From NCBI GenBank assembly GCA_037951165.1, contig JBBDHG010000051.1, forward strand, positions 6,174,001-6,238,000: a stretch of 64,000 nt of DNA. The letters are read 5' to 3'. Below, piece by piece: positions 1 to 12,700 of the stretch. The translations under genes and the position numbers were made by a program. The stretch comes from Lophius americanus (Eukaryota; Chordata; Actinopteri; Lophiiformes; Lophiidae). How positions within the stretch are numbered: the stretch's first letter is position 1; each line of letters begins with the position of its first letter. The notes under the pieces are model-generated. The model was not told the origin of the DNA. It saw only the letters and a program-made list of their open reading frames with translations, and ran no database searches.

Positions 1-191
1 TTTTGGGGAAAAAAAATCCCACAAGTGAGTAAAACATGAATGTTTGAGTAAAAACTGAATTAGGCCAACTGTGAGGTATTTCCATGTTATTTTTGCAGAA
101 CATATGAACATGACTTATTAATACATCCTGTTCCATTTGAGGAAAACTTAAAGTTTACAGAAAGCAATAATTCTTCCGCAGCAAGACCATA

Positions 192-408
192 GAAGAAATA
201 TGAGGAAACAAAAAGGGAGCACAAACAAAATTCTATTGCAAGTTGACTAAAATCAGTTACATCCATGTTTTATGATCTTTTCATAACAACTGGCAGAAAC
301 ATTTGCATTCATGTTGTTATGAAAAGGCCAAAATAAATCGATGTAACTGAGTTTAGTCAACTTGCACTGGAATTCTGTTTGCGCTCCTTGTTTGGTTCCT
401 CATATTTT
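192..408. repeat. Long imperfect hairpin (foldback repeat)
   Basis: Positions 192-291 and 311-408 are inverted copies of each other, for example GCAAGTTGACTAAA on the left against TTTAGTCAACTTGC on the right, and TTTTCATAACAAC against GTTGTTATGAAAA. They are separated by about 20 bases. Arms are close to 100 bp with scattered mismatches. The form is that of a MITE or foldback element. It lies beyond hsf2 exon 11, in a presumed intron. No target duplication was identified. Confidence 0.7.
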
Positions 409-659
409 GATTTGATATTTTGAAGCACAACAATATACTGGGAAAGCGCTTCCACTCCATTCTCTTACCATAGTTGAATTATTTCACAAAATTACTTCCT
501 GCAAAGTGTTGACAATCAACTGGAGGAACTACTTGCTTAATAAACTTATTATTTCAACCAAGGTACTTTTGGGATTTGTTACTACATGTCCAAACAGGGT
601 AGAATCTGTGATGTCAGTCCAGATAATGAAATGGCCTATTGTGAGAGTGGCGCCCTCAC

Positions 660-3600
660 CTGTGTTGTCTTCCTCTGACCTCCCTGTATTCATGTTCTCT
701 CTGGAGGACCCACTGCCCTGAAAACACACGGAGACAAAGGACTGAGCACAGAAACTATGTTCCAACCAAATGAAAGCAACAGCTGGTCAGAACTCTCAGT
801 TGCTTGAGACAGCAAGTGAATATTTATCAGTGAAGTTGATGTATTGAAAGCAGGAAAAAGTATAACATCGCTGAAATCAAAAATAATTTAAGAAATGTTG
901 TTGATTTGGTCTATTTTGTATCCTGTAAAATTTTCACAATTTAAGGTAATGTGACTAGTACAGGACAGCTGTGTGAAACTGTAATACTGTCAACACAGTC
1001 TCAGAAGCTGACGTGTTTTGTAACGGAGAACGCCTTTAGGTTTATTGAGTTGGTTGATGTTCATTTACCTCTAGGGAGTCAAAATCGCTATTAAAGTGCT
1101 TTCCATAAAGCATGGCCTGGAAGTCCTCCAGACTGCAGTCGATACTGTCCAGATAATCCATCAGCTCCACCCTACAAGAACAGGAACACATCACATGACC
1201 AGGAAACCCACTTTAAAATACAATAGATAATATCGTTTTTGGTCAGAGGTCTCTGTGTTTTATAACAATTTTATTAGCATACATTCTAAATAACAATTGA
1301 AATCAAATTAATTTAACTGTGTGAGTATCGATTTAAACATTTCACCACCAAATCGATATTAAGGCACTTATCATAATTGTACATTTGACCAATTGCAACC
1401 CTTTTTAGCATTTTTAAACTCCAATAATGCTTGCAATAAAGGGTTCACATTAAAAAGCTATCACCTGATGGCAGGTCTGATTACCTGCCAGGAGAGTCAT
1501 TTTCTGGCTCCTCACAGGTTGCTTTGGTTGTTTCTAGTTCTAACATATATGTCGCTGTAGGGCCGAACTACAACAATGGTCTATAAACCATCAGAGAGTA
1601 ATTGTTTCAAAAGCTTTACTATAAACAATTATAAGATATGGGCAAAGTAGAACTAAATACTGTAGGCAGCATTTTTGGAATATCCCTCCCACTGTGTTAT
1701 TTTGTTCACATATACTTGATCTTAGGTGGAATAAGTTGATTAAAGGCAGCTTGACTAAATGGTTTGCTTTTTTACTAACTTATTTTGTAAGGTTTCAATG
1801 TAAAATTTTGTGGAAAGTAAAGAGCCTAGATGTAAGAATGCAAAAAAAAGAATTGGTGGATGCTGTCCTCACCGACAGCAAGGGAATATCCACGAACATT
1901 CCCCAATCCCCAAGTTATGTCCACAGTAGTTTTTGTAAAAAAACAAAAAACAACTCCCCATAGTGAACAAAAAATGTACCAATTCTGACCAACCTTTAGG
2001 ACGTTATGTCTGAAAAACATCGGTGTGCTGGTTTGCAAAAATGGAATGTGTTTACATGCACATTAGTATCGTGGTTAAGAGGCTTAACCCAGTTTCAATA
2101 ATATTGACGACAATTGTTGAGCACAGAGAAATCTGATTCTTAATATCCCTGTATACATGACAAACACTAGTATCCTGCTTATTGCTGTTTGTACAGGCGT
2201 TGGGGAGGTTTATTCACCTTATTACCAGCAAAGGAAGCTGACAGGGACAGTAAATATTAAACACGTCGACCACGTTGGCCGTCGGTCTGTGCTGGATGAA
2301 GACGCAGACACGTTACTGGTGGGAGAGGCTTGTCAGTTACAGCAATTGGAGAGCTAATGTTCGCGTATGAGAAGTGCGTCCTTTTACGGCCCGGGCCGTG
2401 TGACATATTCGTTGATGACACCAGAGCAAACAACATGACCAGGTTCAGCTCCGTTACTCTTGAGAGTTACTGGTGGGTTGAATAAACTAGGTTAATGTGG
2501 GCTTGTTTTTTTTTTCTCTGCCGGTAGAGAAGATAAAACAAGAGCCAGCATCTCGTCATTTAGAGCCTTTCTGCTACGACAGGCAACATCTGTGCAGTAA
2601 TCCTCAGCTGTCACAAATCAGGCACCTTACATGTCATTTTCATGATGAGACTAATATTAATTTCCATTTTATATCATTTTAGTAATCTTCGTTCATGTTT
2701 CTGATTGATGTCAGTTTTTTTCTATCTTGTCCATTGTGTATTAGTTTAAGAGCTGGGTAACTTCCATTTAAGGATCAGGAAGATTTCATCCTACACGTAT
2801 AACAGTAACCAGTTTGTTTAGGAGCACTCCCGCTAGAATAATGGGGTTTTCTCAAAATCAGGATTAGGTCTTTTCTTGGTTACTGAGATTAGGGAATGAT
2901 GTTTACATGACTAAACAGTTTAGAGATTACAAATAATGGTTTAGACTTAGCGCTGATGTGAGTAAACGCTTATAAAATAGCATATGTGTAGTGACTTGGT
3001 GAGTAGGTCTGCAACTAACGACTATTTTATAGCCGATTAATTGATTTATCGGATAATTTTGTTCTCCTGGTTAAAAAACAAACAAAAAACAAACAAAAAA
3101 AAAACAATTACTATTGTTACTGTTTTAGGCATATGCCACGTAAAGATAAAAACAATAGATAAATTTCCAATATATGTCTTTTAGTAAACTTTACTACTTT
3201 TTTAACAGACTGTTAAACCAAACAGGTTGCTATATCAGTATTTTTGATACTAAAGGTAAATATAATGTAGAAATAAATAATATTAAAAAAATATATATAT
3301 AAAAAATATAGCCGTTTCTCTGGAATTAAATCAAACGTTCATATATATTTATGCAAATAAACAAGGGTAGAAAAAAACAGATTTTTGTGCATTCTGTAGT
3401 CAACACTACATTAGGCTAAATCGTTTGAAAGTTGGATGCAGCCAACATTGGACACGCCCACAAACAGACGCGTATACTCGGCAGGCAGCAACACACATTC
3501 AGCAGTAATGTGAAAACGTCTCCTTGAACAATGTAATGTTTATGATTTTAACGTAGGGGCACATTTGAGTGTCATCGTGATTTAACAATAATAATTTGGT

Positions 3601-6600
3601 ACTCTCGACTTCATTAACAATTCAAAAGATTTAAAAAGACACGTTAAACCCAACAGAAGCATGAAGTAGGTGCTCTTTAACACGGAGGTAGCTAGCTTAC
3701 AGAGACAAGTCTTCATCGTCTACAGAGCCAAGGTGCCTCTGCTTCAAATGCTCCAACATTACTGACGTGCTCCACGCCAGGACAGGTCAGCTTTGCAAAT
3801 CTTTCACTTTACAACATTTTTTGGCCGCGTTGAGGGAGACATGCTCTCACACCTTGGATGTTTTCTGTCGTGATGGTGTTGCCATGGCGCTAATGTTTAC
3901 TTCTTTCTTATAACGCTGTGTAGTAGGCAGTGTCCGATGACGTCATCGACTAATCCACTATTAAGTCGTCGACAGCTAATTTCGTAATCAATTTTTGCCG
4001 ATTGCGTCTATTATTCATTGTAGCCCTCATTGTGAGCAACAAATAAAAATAATTTTATGTTACCATTAATGAAATAATTATAACCGAAGTCTGTGCTTAC
4101 TTGCCCAGCAGGTTAATGTTCTGTGATATGGCGCCGTGCTCATTGAGTATGGAGTCCATCATCTTGACGGGATCCTCCAGACTCAGGGCTGAGGGTTTAT
4201 TGAGTTGCAGGGCGCTGCTCGCTGTTACGCCACTGTCTACAGTTCTGCTCCTCTGTTTCTCGTCTGTTGCTGCCGACAGTGACACGTTTGCCTGTCTGAT
4301 GTTAGCGGTGCTGCTGGTGGAGCTCGCCATGGCGTCCGTGAGCAACGTTGTGCAGCTGTCCACCTCCACCTCCACGATTTCTACATCACTGAAGGAAGAC
4401 ATTTTCAAACCCAATGTCTTAATGTGTACAATATCATGTTCGAACAGCACCAGTGACATATATAACACATTTCTGTCTGGCTTAAAGAGACAAATTCTCC
4501 TGGCGTACTTACTGCATTGATGTGAAAATGCGTAGCTACTAAACATGTGTACACAGGTTGGCAGGTTTGAGAAGTCTTACCCTTGCTCGTACGCTCGGGG
4601 TGACCCCTCTGTGACCTCGGCCGTCCCTTCGGTGTCTGTCTCAGTCAGATCACAGATGATAACTTCATCTGAAATCTCTGAGCCCTTCACTCCACTGAAA
4701 CTGTTGATAGACGACTACACAGGATACACAAACTGAGACTCTGAACCGTCCACACATCACATATTCAACACAATCTATTTAAGAGCAACAACCGCGCAGA
4801 CTTTACAGTATGAGAAGAAGGTCCGCACAGACAAACGTTACGGTGCCCATCCCAGCTGTACTTATATGTGTGGGCACGTAATTTGACATTAAGGTATATT
4901 ATGTCTAAAAAAAAAAATTCATAAATAAAACAAATAAATCTGAAAAAAGATAATTCTGAGTCACAAAACAAGTGTTTCAGTAAAAAAAACAAAAACAAGG
5001 AATAGCATAATAATAAAAATAGTAGCAGTCAGTCGGTCAACATAAGTACCTTACTTCAATTTAAGTGACTTCAACCTCAAATGAATATATTATTCTCACC
5101 AGCCGCAATTAAATGACAGAATAAGAAAAAAAGCAAATTTAACTTATAAAGTAAATATAAAAATATATATAATCTACCTGTTTTTCTTTTGTTCACTAAT
5201 AAAGATTGTCTATTATTTATGACAAAATAGTGTTATTATACTAACAATAATTAATTAAATTAATCACCATTATCAAACATATAAATAACAATAAAATAAT
5301 AATATCCATGATTTCGACTGTTATTTTTATTGTTTGAGTGTACTTCTCTGTCAACAATTCTTTGAACATGTAATGTGTTCTCAAACCTCTGGTTGTTATC
5401 TATTAAACATATCAACTCACTCCCATCTATAGGCAAATATAAATTGACAATAATGACTGTCTGTGGAAAATCTGCTTCATTGAATGGCCAGTATGAGCGA
5501 TGACTGAATTAATGTCCAGTTCAAGTTGTACCACATGATGGAACCTGAGGTGAATTATGCAAATAATTTAACTCATAATGCATTTCTATCGCTCTCTCTC
5601 TTCCCTCTTTCTCTCTCTGAGAGGACAAGTGAGGCGCCGTAAGCACGCGGTTTAAAGTTTATTAACACTATATGTGACAATAACGCATTTCCCCCAGCTG
5701 ATGTTGTGTCCCTCGACCTTTATGCCCAAGCAAGTGCAAAGTATGCGTACAGGAAGGGGCGGGCCTTGTGAGAAGCATCGTTTTCTCCGAAGAATTTGAT
5801 ACACATAATAATTCACATACACACTATCGGTTTTGATGTTACTGTCCCTAGGTCAGCAATTTACTGACCTGCTCCACACACACCTGCTCATCATAGATCT
5901 CATGGATGTACTTGGACTTCTTTCCGCTGCTGTTCATGAGAACTGGCCTGTCGGAAAGTAACATCAACATAAAAAAACAGCTTATGTGTAAAAGCGCTAT
6001 TTAAAGACCAGAACAACCACAAAGAGCCTAGAAGAATGATGTCACAGGACAGACCCACCTTTTGCGCTTTAGATTCAGGATGTGGTTGTTCTGTACCAGC
6101 GTGACGATGAAATGTATCAGCTGAAAAGAAAAGAGCCAAAAATGAATATTACTTGTGCTGGTAGAGGATGAATCTTCAGTCAAAAAAACCAACAAATTTA
6201 GATGGATGAAACAGATTATTCTTCAACTGATAAGATTCAATGTCTGCTTCTCATGATTATTACTATTAAGAAGTCTGATGATTTCACATTCTTCTATTTT
6301 ATAAATCAGTTCCTTAAAATAATAGGATTGAGTGGGTAATACCCTGAAATAAGTATTGGCTACAGGTAATGTACTATAACAACAATTACAGTTTGTATTA
6401 GATTGTGGGGCAGTTACAACTCCTCCCTCCCTCTCTTGCTCTCCGTCTCCCACTTAAGAATCATTCACCATGACTCATTAACCAATCATTTGAAGACACA
6501 TAAATGGACGGACCTTTATACTCAACAGAATGCAAAAAATACCTGATAGAGTAAATTTCTCATTGAGTAACAGTGTGCTGAGCTTAAAGTTTGGAAACGG

Positions 6601-6689
6601 TGCTGAACTGCCTCCCTTCCAGTAACATTTGTGATCAGGACTGACATTGGTTAACCTAATTAACTCATTAAAAGTGTAAATTATTATGA

Positions 6690-6720
<31 letters not shown>

Positions 6721-9700
6721 ATTTTCCTAGCCGATATACACAGGGATTATCATGAGGTATTTTCATATCTAATACCATCCCAAAAACACTTAAAAATAAC
6801 TGACATATTCCAAACTTTATTATTAAAAAGGAAGAATAAGCAAGTAGTATTTAGTAAATGGATATTTTAAACTTTTATCTCCACAGTATATAATGTGGTT
6901 ATATTATTAAAAATTATTTACAGTGCTTTCAAAATATTTTGACCCCCACCTGGTTTCACTTTTTTGTGTGGATCTCTGGCTAAACTGTCTCAGGTCTTCC
7001 AACTAAATTCAACATAAAACCTGAATAAGCATAAGACACTTTTCGTTTGATCATTTTACTCATTTGGGCAAAAAAAGTAATCTAATACTTAATTGTTGGA
7101 TCTGGTAGCAGTAAATTGTTCCACCTTTAGCGGCAGCAACTGCAACCAAATACTTCTGATAACTGGAGAAGTAAGAGATCAGTCTCTTATTTCACTTTGG
7201 TGGAATTTTGGCAGAATCCACCTTGCAGACTGTTTTAGTGCAGCCGCATTGGATAGTTTGTGAGCATGAACTCATGTTTCGGTCCCACCACAACATCTCA
7301 ATGGGGTTGAGGTCCAGACCTGGACTTGAAAAACTACAGAACTCTTATTTTATTCCTTTTTATCCATTCAGAGGAGGACTTACTCATCCGTTCGGATCTT
7401 GTTCTTGCTGCATGAACTACTGCATGTTCATGTGCTTCAACTCACAGACTGAAGCATAATAGTGATGGAAAAACTACACAGGAGACTGATTCTGTTGATC
7501 CTTTTAAAATAAAATGACACATTGAATGGTTTTCCAAGGACTTAATTTGCAAAATGTTTGGAAATGCTTATAAGGTCTCAAGGAAGATAAAAAGAACTTG
7601 AGTTATACACTAAAAATCTCAAGTAATTACACATTTTACACAATACATTTTCTTCTATTGAATTGTTTAGCAAAGGTTTAAACTTTCAATGGAAAGCCCC
7701 ATCGTTCTTTTTTTAGTTTATTTGAGTGGAGGTGGACTGAGTTTAAAGTAGGTGCTCACCTTCTTGATGAGCTGTTGGTGGTGGGTGTGTTTCTGCCTGA
7801 GATCGGCGATCTCCCTCCAAAGAGTTTCATTCTCTCTAAATAACAAAGCCAAGACAAGTGAAGAGATATATTCATGGGAAAGAACAAACACAGAAACAAC
7901 AATATCTCCCATTTCTTCCCATGGCTTCTTTCTAATATTCATTCACTAACAATATTCCGTGTTAATGACGAGTCTGACATTTATTTGTAAATTTGTTTTT
8001 GTTCTCTGTGCTAGAGAAGCTGTAAACAAGAGGTGATGCATTGATTTCACCGTCAACCGCAACATTTTTCCTGTTTCTAGAATTTAAGTTGCAGCACTTA
8101 ATGACAATGTTGCCACAGTGAAATGGCAACAACTACTGTCTTATATAAACAGGAGTTGTTAACACTGTTTCTTTCAAAAACTACAGAAAGATGTGCAATA
8201 CTTTTTGGTGAAATAAGGTACAAAATGTTTGCTATGGTCCCATTTTTATTCCCTCTTGGCTTGTTTCCACTGCCTGATACTGTGACACCACGATTATAGC
8301 TAGAAATCCTGAAAACTTGCAGTAAAACACAGACGTTCCGCTCAATGCCCAAACCAATAACTTAAACTGATACGCTGTCCAAATATTGTGCATCCCTTGC
8401 TCAAATGGCATTTACATCACAGAAAGTATGCATGTTTTTCATTACTTATAGAACGCAAATAGAGAAAAATTTAAGTTACACATGGCACATTTTTCCAAGT
8501 GCCCAAAACGTTAAAAGTCAAAATCAGAACTATAAAAACAAAAATGAATCGAGTTCACTTTTTACAAGGACTTTTTTACTTTTTACAAGGACATTTTTGT
8601 GCTTTTTACCAGGACCAATATTATTTAAATTGTAAAAAACAACAACCCAATATTGTGTTGGTCCCCATTTTGTAACCAAACTAGTTCTGAAGTGCACTGT
8701 GCCTTATGGCACCTTTATATGAGAATCAGTATCAACACTTTCAGTAATTTGTGCTACAGTGGCTCCTCTTTGGGACCAGACACCACGGCCTAGCCTCTTA
8801 ACCCCCACATGCTTAAATAAGCTTTGGATGCCCTCGAGGCACTCTTCTAAAATTAGATTTTGTCCTACATGGACGGTTTGAATCTCCATGATCAAAGACA
8901 GCACTGTCTTTAGTTGTGCTCACATTGGTTGCAGCTGTTGTCATGGATACAGATACAGATGCAGAAGTCTGAATGGCCAATGATAACTTTAGAAAAAAAC
9001 AGTAACATATACAGGACTGATATACAGGGGGGATTTAGTCTTTGAACTCTGTTGTGATGTTGTTGTTACCCAACCATGATCAGTTATCATAATCTAAAGA
9101 AATGACCAAATTCAAACACAGCGCTCATTTTTTCAGCCCTGAGTCGAATGTTCACTATTTCCTAGTGAGATTCTCTGCATGCAGCTTCTTTTGAGATTTG
9201 GTAATTGTTTTCTTTGTATTTGTTAGGACGACTTGTACATTACCCCTCACCTCTTGAGTGTTGATAGTCCGACATCAATGTTCTCCTGTTTGCTGTGAAC
9301 ATTCTGCACACTCGCCAAGATCTTGGTCAGATCCTCCTGGCGTATCTTACTCTCCTCCGGCCGAGTGTTTGAAACCTGAAAAGGAGAATTCACAGTGAAA
9401 TCTTGTGTTTACAGTACCAGATCAATAAAGCATTAATGCATTAATGCAGATAGAGAATTATGAAGAATATTCAAAAGCATAGAATCTATCTTTATACACT
9501 GATTAGACTTCTTTTTTTTTTCCAATCAGCAGCAGATCAAGTCAGAATTACACCTATAATCTGGTTATGTTAGCAGCTGTCAAGGGGTGGGAAATATTAA
9601 GCAGTTACAGAACATCTTGTCCTTGAAGTTTATTTCAAATGTGGCTGAAAGCATAAAAATAGTTAGGAGGAAATTGGTAACTCTGTATACCCCCTATTGT

Positions 9701-12700
9701 GGGGGCATATGAAGTAGAACTGTTGGAATACAGCACCTGTGCTTTTAGTGCTTTCCATTTACCGATTTTCAAGTTTGGCTTTTTTGGTAATAGCAATGTC
9801 AAATGGTTGTCACAAGCTCTTTGGAGTCACTTGAAAAGGTTATTGTTTACTGGAAACACAAATTATTGGTTAGAATTATGGCACCACCTTTCTCTTGATG
9901 TTTTCCAGCAGGTCATCCTGTCCATGTTTGAAGTATGGGTGCTGGAACTCCACTGGACCGTCCTTCTCTTGCTTCACAATACTCGTGTCGATATGCATCA
10001 CTTTACGGAATCCATCTGGGCGCAAAAACCCACACAGGAAGGCAAACTCATTTAAAAGCAGCAACGAACTATACAACATGTATATCAATTATATTTCCGT
10101 ATGCAAATTCAAACACAAACAAAAACATAGAAATATGCTTTTCATTTACATTATTATTACAAATTTTCTAATTACTACTAACTGCAAACTTCTTATGATT
10201 TTAGCAGCTATTATTGTTGTTGCTAGACATGTGTATGTCTCTTCCCCCCCACATATCTTTTTCTCTCTTTCTCACTCTCTCTCTCAACCCAATTTTTAAA
10301 AGCAGAAGGCGGCCAACTTTGAGTCCAACTCTGCCGTTACTTGCCTTCAAATGACAGTATGTTCTTGCTACTGTCGCCATTTTTTATTGCTCTGCAGGAA
10401 GTGTAATAAGTCTGTGGGGGTCTTTGTTGACCTGCTGTTTTTGGAAAGTTTCTTGAGATAACTTTTTGTTGTGATTTACTACTACACAAATTAAAGTGGC
10501 TTGAAATGATAATCAATGCTATACTAACTTCCCCTGTTATCAGCTACAATATAACGTGTGATTGATGTGAAAGTTTGAAAAGAATAGGAAAGGAGATACA
10601 GAGTAACTCCTAGTGAGGATAATCTCGCATTGCAGCCCTGCATTTGGCTCAACTCTATAATAACTGAGTTTTATAAAATTCTGCTGTCATGGGTGCGGAC
10701 AGAGGTCCTTCTGTCTTACACATGTTGAGCTGCCTGATGAAGCTGGCCATGTTGTTGTGCTTGAAGAACTTTGGGAGGATCTCCTTGGCAAAGCGCTGCT
10801 CGTCCAACACGAGGAAGCTGTTGCCCTCCTAAAAACGATGACAAATGAATGACAGACAGAACTCTGAAGTAGCAGGTGTTTTTCCCAGGGTTGAATGATA
10901 AACCTCGTACACCATTATCTATCGGTATGACTTGCGAATAAATATGTATTGCATTTTATTTCAAACAAATTGGAACCTTCGGTGAACTTTGTTAACCACT
11001 GGTTCAGGTAGTATTTCCCAACCAAATCTTATCTCTATGACTCCCGTTTGCTATTAAGGTCATGAATCGGTGGATTAAAATATCAATGGATGAATTCAAT
11101 TGGATTATAAATTGTGTTTTGGTTAGATAAAAATCACTTAGGGTGGTAACATTTAGGGCTGGGCGAATAATCGTAAAAAGATTGTGATCCCGAATCAGAT
11201 GATCATTTCTGAAGCCCAACAATTCAGTGGCATTTTAAATCATAACATAAGCAGCAGCAAAGCAAGTGAGCTTTGTTGCACCTCACTGTTATGAGCTATT
11301 AGGGAAGAGCTTGAGGTGGCCTAGTTGGAGACAATTTTTTCATTGTGAGTGTTGATCTGCTATTTGCCAATGTTAAGGAGAAATACAGCTCCATAGATCT
11401 CCCTTCCCCAGGTAGATCAGATCACAACCATGTCCATATGAAGCCTCTCCACATACATTCCGTCCAGCAGTAACCAGTGATCACCAAAACTGTCCTGAGT
11501 CGGTCACCCGAAGCTGAAGAGATTCTCCGGGACTTTTTTGAGCTGACTAACCGGGAGGTTCTCTGTAATGCACATGGTTAGGACCTCAATGGATTAACTG
11601 ACTGCCTAACGAACTATGTTAAATTTCAGGCCATTGCGTTTAACGGGTTCTTCAGCTGGTTTGATGAGATGGCATTTGCACCGGCCCACATTGTTCCCAG
11701 TGCCAAATGTGATTCAACCTTGGCAACACCATGCTTTTCTGGTCACCTCTCACCCCTTACCCTACTCCCCCTCACTTCACTCACCATCACAACCTCTTCC
11801 TCCTCTGTACTTCCAATCCCCTAATCCCCTTCACCTCCCCCCATCTTAACCAGTTACCTCAATAAACCTCTCCCCCTTCCTCACTAGCCCCGCCCAACTA
11901 TCTAACCATAACAACGCTCCTTTTTTCCTACCCATTCACCCCAGAAGCCCACCCTCCCATCAGAACTCTCAAACACTTCTCCAAAGCTCAACATCACCGC
12001 GGAGGACGTAACAAGTTCAGAGTTCAGAAATCCATAACCATGCAATGCTGGCTGCCTGCTGTGACTACAGACCAGAGGCTTTGACCTCTCATCTAATAAA
12101 GTCACTGGAGAGACTTATCCTGAAGCATCTCCGTTCAGTTGGACATTATAGTGAGCAATAGCGGTGCACCGATCGATCAGCCGACCGATCGCCAACAGGA
12201 GGCCAGGATTGATGAAATCGGCAATCGGCCGATCAAAGACATTGGAGCCCGGTTACATGACGGTTGTACGCATGCGCCGTACAAGCACACCAAGAATGAG
12301 CTACCACGGCTCAAAAACATCTCACAAGTAAACCAGAAAAACACAAAGCTCACAATTTATACCACTAGGAAGGACAACATAAGCTGTTGATGAACAACCT
12401 GAAAAGGTTCGGCTCAACAAACCTAATTTTACATTCAATCACAGCAAAGACGATAATAAGTTAAAAGAACGAGCTAGCAGAGGGGCCTTAGCTGACGGGA
12501 ACTCAGAGCCAGCCATGACCCAGCTGAAAGGTCGAAAGGAGCTCCGGCGGAACAACCCTGAAAGCGTTCGGCACAACGAAAGTAATCACACACTTCATAT
12601 TTAATTGCCTGAGAAACATAGCAAGTTAAAAGATAACGTAAGAAGAGCTGCTAAAGCTAGCGGGGGCTCAGAACAAGCCATAAGCCCTTAAGTCCTTGAA

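Noticed and set aside
4101..4520. 139-codon plus-strand open frame
   Set aside because: It is antisense to hsf2 exon 9, whose minus-strand frame fits HSF2 and its splice phases.
9699..10055. 118-codon plus-strand open frame
   Set aside because: It is antisense to hsf2 exon 3, which encodes part of the DNA-binding domain.
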